From the NCBI GenBank assembly GCA_041752635.1, contig JBGSWC010000093.1, positions 1 through 5,265 on the forward strand: DNA of 5,265 nucleotides. The letters run 5' to 3'. The notes under the pieces are model-generated. The model searched no databases, had not been told where the DNA came from, and saw only the letters and a list, made by a program, of their open reading frames with translations. This stretch comes from JBGSWC01 sp041752635 (GTDB lineage: Bacteria; Planctomycetota; Planctomycetia; Pirellulales; Lacipirellulaceae). Both the position numbers and the translations under genes were made by a program. Of the stretch, positions 1 through 5,243 are shown in pieces (positions within the stretch are counted from its first letter, which is position 1; the number at the start of each line of letters is the position of its first letter).

Positions 1-443
1 GTGGGCAATTGCCCATTCCGGGACTCTCGGCGGCCGCGAAGGTGACTCCCAGCATCTCGGCAAATCGCACCAGCCGCGATGTGACGACCGAAACCACCAC
101 CCGCCTGCCAGCCCAACAACCAGTCATCGTGAGTGGCACTCGACAAGCTGGTCGTGGGGTCTTTTTTCAACTGCGACCCTCGCCCCAAGCGACGCTCGAA
201 GGCCAACACGATCTAAGACTTCAACTGCTCGTGCCCGCGTGTAACGAGTCGGCCGAGTTCTCGGTCGATCTCGCAGCCAAGGGTCATCGCAAAGTCTTGT
301 GGATCGATCAGCCGCAAACGTGGGGAGCGAAACAGACGACCATCGAGGTTCGCTATGTAGTCGGCGCAACGCCGGTCGAACATCAGGTAGCAAAAGCGGT
401 GGCAAAGTCGGTAGCGACGTCGGTAGCAACGTCGAATGAGTAA
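1..443 (+). CDS. Partial CDS (3' end only): uncharacterised protein with probable beta-sandwich-like C-terminal domain
   Basis: I do not recognise a named family. The frame (codons at 3, 6, 9...) is open from the window edge to TAA at 441-443, so the gene almost certainly starts upstream; the TTG at 9 lies inside the open frame and has no ribosome site visible. The visible 144 residues begin with a Ser/Thr/Ala/Pro-rich, linker-like stretch (about 1-42). A compact part follows (about 43-120) with alternating hydrophobics, including VFFQLRPSPQ (159-188) and a later IEVRYVV, which reads like beta strands. From memory, planctomycete exported proteins often carry a similar 'V-x-F-x-L-x-PSPQ-x-x-LEG' stretch of unknown function, but I cannot confirm homology. 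The C-terminus is a low-complexity V-A-K/T-A/S tail made by a 12-bp tandem repeat. The stop lies 6 bp from the stop of the convergent gene at 450. Localisation cannot be judged because the N-terminus is missing. Confidence 0.65.
   Translation, partial: GQLPIPGLSAAAKVTPSISANRTSRDVTTETTTRLPAQQPVIVSGTRQAGRGVFFQLRPSPQATLEGQHDLRLQLLVPACNESAEFSVDLAAKGHRKVLWIDQPQTWGAKQTTIEVRYVVGATPVEHQVAKAVAKSVATSVATSNE
387..434 (+). repeat. Four tandem copies of a 12-bp in-frame repeat
   Basis: Four consecutive 12-bp units (387-398, 399-410, 411-422, 423-434) follow the pattern GTRGCRAMGTCG, with GTAGCAAAAGCG as the most divergent copy. They are in frame and encode V-A-K-A, V-A-K-S, V-A-T-S, V-A-T-S, the last residues before N-E-stop of the partial upstream gene. 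A slippage-prone repeat at a C-terminus suggests a length-variable tail, not part of the folded domain. Confidence 0.85.
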
Positions 444-449
444 CGCAAC

Positions 450-1505
450 TCAGGGTAACTCACTCATCCACTGCACGAAATTTGCTTCGAGCAACTCCAG
501 ATCGCCGCCAAACGCGGCGGCGAAGTCGGCCAGTCGGTCGGCCGGGGCATACTCCTCACCGATCTTGCGATGGCCGGTTGCAAGCAAGTAGCGGGCATAG
601 TCTTGACCGCGCGTTTCGCTCAGAAAAAGCGACAGTGCCCACGCATCGGCATAAGCGGCGTCAGGGTAAGTGCGAAACAATGTGTCGCTGGCAATCAAGT
701 TCTGTAACCGGCCGGTGGGCCGCTTGTCGGCGAAGCGGCGAAAGTCGGCGAGTCGACCAGTGTTCAGCCGGTCGGCAATGGAGTCGCGAGCCTCGGCGCG
801 ATAGACACCGCGGGCTTCGAATAGTGTCGCCAGTCCTTCGACAAGCCACCGCGGATTCTCGGCAAGTCGCGCGTGAACACCCACGTTAAATGCAGTTTGG
901 TGAGTCGCTTCGTGGATGACCGTGGCGGCCGTTTGTTCCCAGTTCGCGCTGTCCCCCTCGTCGAACAGCAGCACACGATTCGTGACGGGGTCGTAATGTC
1001 CCAGCGTGTTGGGTTGAAGTTTTTGTCCCGTGGCGGCGGCGTAGTCAAGGTACTCGCGCTCGCTGGGCAACACGACCGCCACCAGTGGATAGGGGGGCAC
1101 TGCCGGATCGAATCCGCGCACGCGCACCCAGCGACAGAAATCGCGAAAGAGCTGCTCAAATCGATCGGCCCACTCGGCCCCACGCCCCACGGGGTGCACG
1201 ACCACATACTGCTGGGAACTTGAAACCGCGAAGCGATTGTCGAACTCAACTCGCAGTTTCTGCCGCAGTTCGCCCGATGTAAGGCCCGCGAAATGGGGTG
1301 CTGTCTTGGTCGCTTGTTCGGCGGTCCGCGGATCGAAAGTGTGAACCATTCCGTCGCGCGCGAGCAGCACCACCGACGTGGCGTCCCAAGTCAACGCTTG
1401 GCCTTCGAGCCAGTTCCCCTCGACCAGTGCGCGAAACATAAACGGCTCGGCCGCTGCCGAGGTCAGGCTGAGCCAGCCTATACAGAAAAGGGCGGCTTTC
1501 TTCAT
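450..1505 (-). CDS. Exported DUF1570-like zincin (HEATH + Glu, gluzincin-type) protein
   Basis: A 351-aa protein that I infer to be an exported zinc metallopeptidase-like enzyme of the type annotated DUF1570 in planctomycetes; substrate unknown. A signal peptide is visible (MKK, hydrophobic core 4-16, Ala-rich cleavage region near A17-A19 before Glu20). The zincin motif H198-E-A-T-H202 lies in VIHEATHQ. It is followed 21 residues later by E223 in WLVEGLATLFE, the expected third ligand of a gluzincin (HExxH...E). A later helix around A286-L295 (YADAWALSLFL) resembles the helix after the active site in peptidase MA-like proteins. Residues 20-60 form a short strand-rich segment before the catalytic region, and D182-N188 precedes the active-site helix. 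All key residues are present, so activity is plausible. The ATG at 1505 has an AGGA (1519-1516) 10 nt upstream, a slightly long spacing. The gene converges on the partial gene (6-bp gap) and diverges from the gene at 1714, so it is monocistronic. Confidence 0.85.
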   Translation of the reverse strand: MKKAALFCIGWLSLTSAAAEPFMFRALVEGNWLEGQALTWDATSVVLLARDGMVHTFDPRTAEQATKTAPHFAGLTSGELRQKLRVEFDNRFAVSSSQQYVVVHPVGRGAEWADRFEQLFRDFCRWVRVRGFDPAVPPYPLVAVVLPSEREYLDYAAATGQKLQPNTLGHYDPVTNRVLLFDEGDSANWEQTAATVIHEATHQTAFNVGVHARLAENPRWLVEGLATLFEARGVYRAEARDSIADRLNTGRLADFRRFADKRPTGRLQNLIASDTLFRTYPDAAYADAWALSLFLSETRGQDYARYLLATGHRKIGEEYAPADRLADFAAAFGGDLELLEANFVQWMSELP

Positions 1506-1514
1506 GGAATTTTC

Positions 1515-1519
1515 GTCCT
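1515..1519 (-). promoter_or_regulatory. Ribosome binding site of the DUF1570-like gene
   Basis: On the minus strand AGGAC lies 10 nt before the ATG at 1505 (AGGA occupies 1519-1516). It is the only purine-rich Shine-Dalgarno-like stretch upstream and supports this start. The left arm of a large inverted repeat begins at 1528, only 8 bp further upstream, so a hairpin in the transcript could lie right beside it. Confidence 0.5.
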
Positions 1520-1527
1520 GTCGTTTT

Positions 1528-1617
1528 GACGCAAAGACGCAAAGACCGCGGAGCAGCGCAAAGGTGACGGGTTGTAAATTTTCTCTGCGCTGCTTTGCGG
1601 CTCTGCGTCTTTGCGTC
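1528..1617. repeat. Large imperfect inverted repeat of the 'GACGCAAA' dispersed type
   Basis: The left arm (1528-1560, 33 bp) begins GACGCAAAGACGCAAAG and ends GGAGCAGCGCA. The right arm (1586-1617, 32 bp), reverse-complemented, begins GACGCAAAGACGCAGAG and ends AAAGCAGCGCA. The arms match except for a few substitutions and one single-base gap. The loop is 25 nt (1561-1585). The left arm itself contains the 8-mer GACGCAAA twice in tandem. From memory, 'GACGCAAAGACGCAAAGG'-like intergenic repeats are common across planctomycetes, cyanobacteria and some other phyla and generate spurious peptides such as 'RKDAKTQR' and 'FASLRLCV'; the translations here look exactly like that. I therefore read it as a non-coding dispersed element. 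It sits in the divergent intergenic space and would fold in a transcript of either strand. Confidence 0.8.
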
Positions 1618-1621
1618 GAAG

Positions 1622-1645
1622 ATTATGCTTGAGCCGCAGCATAAT
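1622..1645. promoter_or_regulatory. 8-bp inverted repeat, possible operator or small hairpin
   Basis: ATTATGCT (1622-1629) and AGCATAAT (1638-1645) are perfect inverted copies separated by 8 nt. The element is AT-rich relative to its surroundings and lies 69-92 bp upstream of the gene at 1714, immediately next to a TAGAAT (1647-1652) that could serve as a -10 box. Position and symmetry fit a dimeric regulator site. I could not find a matching -35 at proper spacing, so promoter and operator roles are inferred. Confidence 0.35.
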
Positions 1646-1698
1646 GTAGAATGCCTCGCGGACACCGGGTTGCCAAACCAACAACCGACTCTTTTTCT

Positions 1699-1703
1699 GG
1701 AGA
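1699..1703 (+). promoter_or_regulatory. Ribosome binding site deciding the start of the gene at 1714
   Basis: GGAGA at 1699-1703 is 7 nt from an in-frame GTG at 1711 and 10 nt from the ATG at 1714. It rules out the further-upstream ATG at 1651, whose extra 21 residues would bury the signal peptide. The GTG has the tidier spacing; the ATG is the commoner start codon. The difference is one residue. Confidence 0.6.
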
Positions 1704-1713
1704 CCTCGTTGTG

Positions 1714-3084
1714 ATGTTTTCTCGTTGCTTGCCGATCGTCGCCGTGTGGTGTTTGGGCATCATGCTATTGCTCTGTTCGTCGCGAGCGCAAGAACCGGAC
1801 ACGGGTCCATCGGCCGATCAACTGGCCGAGGAGGCGTCGGTTCGGCAACAGGTTCAAGAACAGGTCGACGACCTGCTGCTCAGCCTCGCCGGCGACACGA
1901 TCGCCGAGCGCGATATTGCCGAACAGAATCTTCTCAAGCTGGGCGACCTCAATGTGATTCCACTCGATGACTTTTTGGCGCTGTTGCCGGCGGCCGATGC
2001 GAATCTGCCCCCTGCCGTACGCGAGCGAGTGCAGTCGATCAGGGCGGTGCTCGAAAACCGTCGCGCCAAGGAGGCAACCGCCGGAACAAAGGTGACGGTG
2101 ACCGCAGCCGGCTGGAAGCTAAGCGAGTTGCTCGCCGAACTCGAAAAACAAACGGGCAACAAAGTCGTCGACTCGCGCGAGCAATTCGGCCAAGAAGCGA
2201 CCGATCCCAAAGTGACGGTCGTTGCCGACGACTTGCCGTTTTGGTCGGTGCTCGATCAGGCACTCGACCAGGCCAACGTCGACCTCTATGGCTACGGCGA
2301 CCAAGCCGGGGCGATGCAACTCACGGCCCGCGAGCCGGGGCGGACCGATCGTTACGGCATGGCCCACTACTCGGGGCCGTTTCGCTTCGAGCCTTACGAA
2401 GTGGTCGCGACACGCGGGCTCCGCAATAAGGCGACCGAGTCGTTGCGAGTCGATCTCGAAATCGCCTGGGAGCCGCGCCTCCAGCCAATCGCGCTGGCGC
2501 TGCCTATCGACTCGGTAGCGGTCGATATCGGCGGTGGCACTCAACTCGCCACGACCCAACCGGGGCGGGTATTCAACGTCGAAGTGCAACCCGGCACGCA
2601 GAACGTGCAACTTAATCTGCCATTCGAGTTGCCAGCCCGCAATGCCGCGAAGATTCAGGCGATGTCGGGCACGCTGCTCGGACTTCTGCCAGGTAGCCAA
2701 GAAGAGTTTGAGTTCAACGACCTCAAAAGCGAAAAAGCCATCAAGCAAACCAAAGGAGGCGTTGCCGTGACGCTCGACCGGGTGCGCAAGAACAACGCGA
2801 TTTGGGAAGTTCACATGCGGCTCAAACTGGCCGACGACAACGATGCCCTCGCGTCGCACCGAGGTTGGGTGTTCGCCAACACGACTTATCTCGTCGACAA
2901 AGACGACAACATCATCGACCATGCCGGGTTTGAAACGACCATGCAAACCGAAGACGAAGTCGGCATCGCTTACCTGTTCGATTTGCCCGACGGTATCGAG
3001 GGCATGAAGTGGATCTACAAATCGCCAGCGGCGATTGTCGAACAGAGCTTTGATTTCGAGCTCAAGGATATTCCACTGCCGTAG
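1714..3084 (+). CDS. Exported uncharacterised protein with helical N-terminal region and STN/secretin-N-like domain
   Basis: A 456-aa protein I cannot assign to a named family. Residues 1-25 are a typical signal peptide (MFSRC, hydrophobic 6-21, then SSRA before Gln26). The LLLC sequence is not a good lipobox, so a secreted or periplasmic protein is more likely than a lipoprotein. Residues about 36-118 are charged and helical (NLLKLGDLNVIPLDDFLALL... PAVRERVQSIRAVLENRRA), similar to the HEAT-like stretches in planctomycete secreted proteins. Residues about 125-206 have the strand-helix-strand-helix pattern of an STN/secretin N-terminal domain: KVTVTAAGWKLSELLAELEKQ, then VTVVADDLPFWSVLDQALDQA, then a final strand MQLTA. 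The remaining 250 residues look beta-rich, without Cys clusters or catalytic motifs I recognise; no secretin, TonB-receptor or transmembrane barrel follows. The gene is divergent from the one at 1505 and convergent with the one at 3208, so it is monocistronic. Start chosen at ATG 1714 (GTG 1711 is possible). Confidence 0.8.
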   Translation: MFSRCLPIVAVWCLGIMLLLCSSRAQEPDTGPSADQLAEEASVRQQVQEQVDDLLLSLAGDTIAERDIAEQNLLKLGDLNVIPLDDFLALLPAADANLPPAVRERVQSIRAVLENRRAKEATAGTKVTVTAAGWKLSELLAELEKQTGNKVVDSREQFGQEATDPKVTVVADDLPFWSVLDQALDQANVDLYGYGDQAGAMQLTAREPGRTDRYGMAHYSGPFRFEPYEVVATRGLRNKATESLRVDLEIAWEPRLQPIALALPIDSVAVDIGGGTQLATTQPGRVFNVEVQPGTQNVQLNLPFELPARNAAKIQAMSGTLLGLLPGSQEEFEFNDLKSEKAIKQTKGGVAVTLDRVRKNNAIWEVHMRLKLADDNDALASHRGWVFANTTYLVDKDDNIIDHAGFETTMQTEDEVGIAYLFDLPDGIEGMKWIYKSPAAIVEQSFDFELKDIPLP

Positions 3085-3103
3085 CCCCGCACCTCGAACG
3101 AGC

Positions 3104-3173
3104 CGTAGCGGAAGTTGCCAAGACTTTCGGCATTTCGCTGTGGTTGCCGAAAGTCTTGGCGACTTCCGCTACG
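3104..3173. repeat. Palindromic hairpin element with 29-bp arms between convergent genes
   Basis: The left arm 3104-3132 (CGTAGCGGAAGTTGCC...TCGGCA) and right arm 3145-3173 are inverted copies with a single difference, T on the left against G on the right, which becomes a G-U pair in RNA. The loop is 12 nt (3133-3144). The hairpin starts 20 nt after the stop of the gene at 3084 and ends 35 nt before the stop of the convergent gene at 3208. Neither side has a T-run, so it is not a classical intrinsic terminator, though so strong a stem could still stop or protect both converging transcripts. From memory, 'GTAGCGGAAGT-GCCAAGACTTTCGG'-like sequences recur in Pirellulales genomes, which suggests a REP/MITE-like dispersed element. 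Confidence 0.85.
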
Positions 3174-3207
3174 ATGTGTTGGCACGAAATCGGCGGAAGC
3201 CACGATC

Positions 3208-4293
3208 TTAGAACGCGTCGTCTGAAACAGGGGGCAAATCACGGTCAGCGGTGCCGTTGACCACCAAGTTGCTTTTGCGCGAACTGCTGGTCATGAGCTG
3301 ACGATAAATTGTCGGGTCGACATTGTCGAGAACGTATTCAACGCGACCATCGCCGAAGCAAACATTGACGCCCCCCGGGTGATTGCTCGATGGATAGGCC
3401 CGGCAATCGTTCGAGAGCTGGGTCATGTCAGTTACCCCGGCCCCCTCTTTGTCGCCATTGATGCGGGCGATGCTGCCGCCCGAGCCATTCGAGCAAGTGT
3501 TGAGATCGTTGTGCCAAACGAAGCCAAAGAACCCTTTGCTGTCGGCAAAGCTACTCGGTTTGCCGCTCGACTCGACATACAGGCCGCTGTTGTTGCCATA
3601 AACCCAAAACTGGGCGTTCAAGTTTTCGGAAAACATCATGGTCTTGCTGGTGCCGTCGTTGCTCGACAGATAAGCGATCGAACCTTGTTGCTTGAGCGCG
3701 TTCTCGCGCCCGTCGGTCGCCGAGCCACAGGCGTTGCGGTTTTGGCTGAGGTCCATGAAGACGCCGTTGGCGAGATTTTCGACGTTTTGAGTGCTGCCCG
3801 ACGAGCGAGCATTGTCATTGAATGCCCAACCCGAGTTGGCCACGTAGTTGAGCCATGGCAGCCCCGGACCCTCGGGCGGGTCGCTGAGACACTGGAGCAT
3901 GGCAATTTCTGGGGCCGCCGATTCTTGGTTAAGCGACGCCTGGAAACTCGAGTAACGATCCCAAAGTTGCTTTTGTTCCATGTAGGGGAACAGCATCACG
4001 ACCCAACTCGCTTGGCGAGCGGCTGTGTAGCCGTTTTGATTTTTCTGACTAGTCGGGTCGAAGATGTCGTTGATGTAACCGGGCAGCTTGGTGGTGGTGG
4101 TGTCGTAGTTGATGGCGGCGAGGCCCAATTGCTTAAGACTGTTCTTGCAGGTGTTGTTGCGGGCCGACTCGCGCGCGTTTTGCACCGCGGGGAGCAGCAG
4201 CGCCACGAGCGTGCCGATGATGGCAATCACGACCAATAATTCGACAAGGGTAAAGCCGGCTTTCGAGGCAAGTTGGGGACGAGTTTTCTTCAT
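3208..4293 (-). CDS. DUF1559-family pseudopilin-like protein (prepilin N-terminal motif, C-terminal H-X9-DG)
   Basis: A 361-aa type IV pilin/type II secretion pseudopilin-like protein of the large planctomycete DUF1559 family. The N-terminus has a short basic leader, then G13|FTLVELL with Glu18 at mature position 5: the canonical prepilin peptidase cleavage and N-methylation site. A hydrophobic helix follows (14-35) that would hold the protein in the inner membrane before assembly. The family pattern continues with PAVQNARESAR and C49-K-N-S-L-K-Q-L-G. The C-terminal signature is complete: H305, nine residues, D315-G316 (HPGGVNVCFGDG). The central region is Asn/Ser-rich and presumably a folded surface domain. 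Six Cys in the mature part (49, 135, 189, 267, 297, 312) could form disulphides. The length fits the family. The start at 4293 is preferred over the upstream ATG at 4515 because of the leader motif and an AGGAA 6 nt upstream. Members are usually numerous per genome; individual functions are mostly unknown. It is monocistronic and divergent from fae. Confidence 0.93.
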   Translation of the reverse strand: MKKTRPQLASKAGFTLVELLVVIAIIGTLVALLLPAVQNARESARNNTCKNSLKQLGLAAINYDTTTTKLPGYINDIFDPTSQKNQNGYTAARQASWVVMLFPYMEQKQLWDRYSSFQASLNQESAAPEIAMLQCLSDPPEGPGLPWLNYVANSGWAFNDNARSSGSTQNVENLANGVFMDLSQNRNACGSATDGRENALKQQGSIAYLSSNDGTSKTMMFSENLNAQFWVYGNNSGLYVESSGKPSSFADSKGFFGFVWHNDLNTCSNGSGGSIARINGDKEGAGVTDMTQLSNDCRAYPSSNHPGGVNVCFGDGRVEYVLDNVDPTIYRQLMTSSSRKSNLVVNGTADRDLPPVSDDAF

Positions 4294-4299
4294 GATAGG

Positions 4300-4304
4300 T
4301 TCCT
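4300..4304 (-). promoter_or_regulatory. Ribosome binding site of the DUF1559 gene
   Basis: On the minus strand AGGAA at 4304-4300 lies 6 nt before the ATG at 4293. This fixes the start and excludes the 74 upstream codons that remain open in frame. Confidence 0.75.
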
Positions 4305-4530
4305 GTTCGCTCTTTCTGGTCCGAGCGGTGCCGATGCCGATGGTGGCGTCTCGACAGGCCGCAATGAGTGTTCGCGAGTAAATGACGATGGAAGATGAGG
4401 AATATAAAGTGGCGTGAGATTGCCCCGATGCGCATACCAGACCGATTGCCGCGAGCGGCGTCTCAGAATGAATTCTTGCAGGTTCGGACGTATTTGTCCA
4501 GAAAACGCTTCGCAAAGTGGTGTCATATCC

Positions 4531-4558
4531 TTGTTTTACCGCCTTGTTTTGGTATTCT
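4531..4558 (+). promoter_or_regulatory. fae: Candidate sigma-70-type promoter for fae
   Basis: TTGTTT (4531-4536), a 16-bp spacer and TATTCT (4553-4558) resemble -35 and -10 boxes. They sit in a locally AT-richer patch that stands out from the surrounding GC-rich DNA. A start near 4565 would give a leader of roughly 180 nt before fae. Planctomycete promoter consensus is poorly defined, so this is a pattern match only. Confidence 0.3.
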
Positions 4559-4693
4559 TTCGCGTGTGGAGAGGTGGTCTCGTTCGCCCGTTGACGCGTG
4601 GCTCAGGCCTTATCCCCTCTATTGTTCGTTCGCCGGCTCACCCCGCATTGCACTCAATTTGCAGATTAGCGGCGGCCTCTCTTTGGCCCGTAC

Positions 4694-4713
4694 CGGCGGT
4701 TTCGGCCGTTTTT
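4694..4713 (+). terminator. Weak terminator-like hairpin with T-run in the fae leader (possible attenuator)
   Basis: CGGC (4694-4697) can pair with GCCG (4705-4708) over a 7-nt loop, directly followed by TTTTT (4709-4713). An upstream CGGCC (4673-4677) could instead pair with GGCCG (4704-4708), giving a mutually exclusive fold. The 4-bp stem is short, so efficient termination is doubtful. Its place 32 nt before the fae start is what makes it worth recording. Confidence 0.25.
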
Positions 4714-4733
4714 GTGTAAGCCACGTTCTGATT

Positions 4734-4740
4734 AGGAGAG
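4734..4740 (+). promoter_or_regulatory. fae: Ribosome binding site of fae
   Basis: AGGAGAG at 4734-4740 is a strong Shine-Dalgarno sequence 5 nt before the ATG at 4746. It fixes this start; the frame stays open a further 117 codons upstream to an ATG at 4395, which has no support. Confidence 0.85.
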
Positions 4741-4745
4741 ACTCG

Positions 4746-5243
4746 ATGTCGATGTTTATTGGTGAAGCCCTCGCCGGCGATGGAAACGAAATTGCTCATA
4801 TTGACTTGCTGATTGGCAGCAAGGACGGACCCGTGGGGACCGCCTTCGCCAACGCCCTGTCGACCCAAAGCGAAGGTCACAACAACCTGTTGGCCGTTTT
4901 GACCCCCAACTTGGCGGTGAAACCGGCGACTGTGATGATCACGAAGGTCACAATCAAGGGGATGAAGCAAGCGGTGCAGATGTTTGGCCCCGCTCAGGCC
5001 GCAGTGGCCAAAGCAATCGCCGACAGCGTCGCCGACGGGGTAATTCCCAAGGACCAAGCCGAGAGCCTCGTTTGCGTTTGTGGCGTGTTCATTCACCCCC
5101 AGGCCGACGACGACAAGAAGATCTACGACTACAACTACGAAGCGACCAAGATGGCAGTGAAGTGTGCGATGGAAGGCAAGCCAACGGTCGACGAAATGAT
5201 CGCCGGCAAAGAAGAAGCCGCCCATCCGTTCCGCGGATTCTAA
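4746..5243 (+). CDS. fae: Formaldehyde-activating enzyme (5,6,7,8-tetrahydromethanopterin hydro-lyase)
   Basis: A 165-aa cytoplasmic enzyme that condenses formaldehyde with tetrahydromethanopterin to methylene-H4MPT, the entry step of H4MPT-linked C1 oxidation and detoxification (EC 4.2.1.147). Family landmarks occur in order over the full length: GEALAGDGNEIAHIDL (6-21), with His18 aligning to the conserved His proposed as the catalytic acid; NLAVKPATVMITKVT (55-69); QAVQMFGPAQ (75-84); GVFIH (113-117); YNYEATK (129-135); and a terminal HPF (160-162). The length matches canonical Fae (about 165-180 aa), so it is neither the archaeal Fae-Hps fusion nor a truncated form. One local difference from the Methylorubrum enzyme as I remember it is C110-V-C112 where that protein has hydrophobics before GVFIH. 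A strong ribosome site sits 5 nt upstream. No other C1 gene (mtdB, mch, fhc) is visible; the 22 bp after the stop hold nothing. Paralogues called Fae2/Fae3 exist, but the near-complete motif set favours true Fae. Confidence 0.95.
   Translation: MSMFIGEALAGDGNEIAHIDLLIGSKDGPVGTAFANALSTQSEGHNNLLAVLTPNLAVKPATVMITKVTIKGMKQAVQMFGPAQAAVAKAIADSVADGVIPKDQAESLVCVCGVFIHPQADDDKKIYDYNYEATKMAVKCAMEGKPTVDEMIAGKEEAAHPFRGF

Larger units (their letters stand above)
4294..4745. other. 452-bp divergent intergenic region between the DUF1559 gene and fae
   Basis: No gene is supported here. Open frames run through it on both strands, but they are in-frame upstream extensions or Arg/Ser/Pro-rich shadows without ribosome sites. 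It must hold the promoters for both neighbours. Candidates are a -35/-10-like pair for fae (4531-4558) and a minus-strand TATATT (4406-4401) about 110 bp before the DUF1559 start, for which I find no good -35. A small G/C hairpin followed by five T's lies at 4694-4713. No known riboswitch or tRNA was recognised. Confidence 0.6.

Noticed and set aside
2..15. Perfect 14-bp palindrome TGGGCAATTGCCCA at the window edge
   Set aside because: It lies within the open coding frame; one such palindrome is not surprising by chance in a few kilobases, and no second copy was noticed.
436..467. ATGAGT...ACTCAT inverted repeat over the convergent stops at 443 and 450
   Set aside because: Only 6-bp arms, a 20-nt loop, no G/C stem and no T-run; too weak to call a terminator.
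1502..1684. Small open frames across the inverted repeat (peptides such as RKDAEPQSS and FASLRQND)
   Set aside because: These are translations of the dispersed repeat, well known as spurious gene calls; there is no ribosome site and the frames run in both directions.
2119..2946. 275-codon open frame on - opposite the STN-like gene
   Set aside because: Antisense to a gene with signal peptide and ribosome site; Arg/Val/His-rich composition with no motif. GC-rich codon bias explains the long opening.
3379..4239. 286-codon open frame on + opposite the DUF1559 gene
   Set aside because: It lies wholly antisense to a gene with unmistakable prepilin and H-X9-DG motifs, has no ribosome site, and its translation is a typical Arg/Val/Ala-rich shadow.
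4401..4406. Minus-strand TATATT as a -10 box for the DUF1559 gene
   Set aside because: No acceptable -35 hexamer lies 16-18 bp upstream, and it is over 100 bp from the start; recorded only within the intergenic entry.
4395..4745. N-terminal extension of fae to an upstream ATG
   Set aside because: Canonical Fae begins close to the GEALxGDGNE motif, and a strong AGGAGAG sits 5 nt before ATG 4746. The extension is low-quality sequence without a ribosome site.
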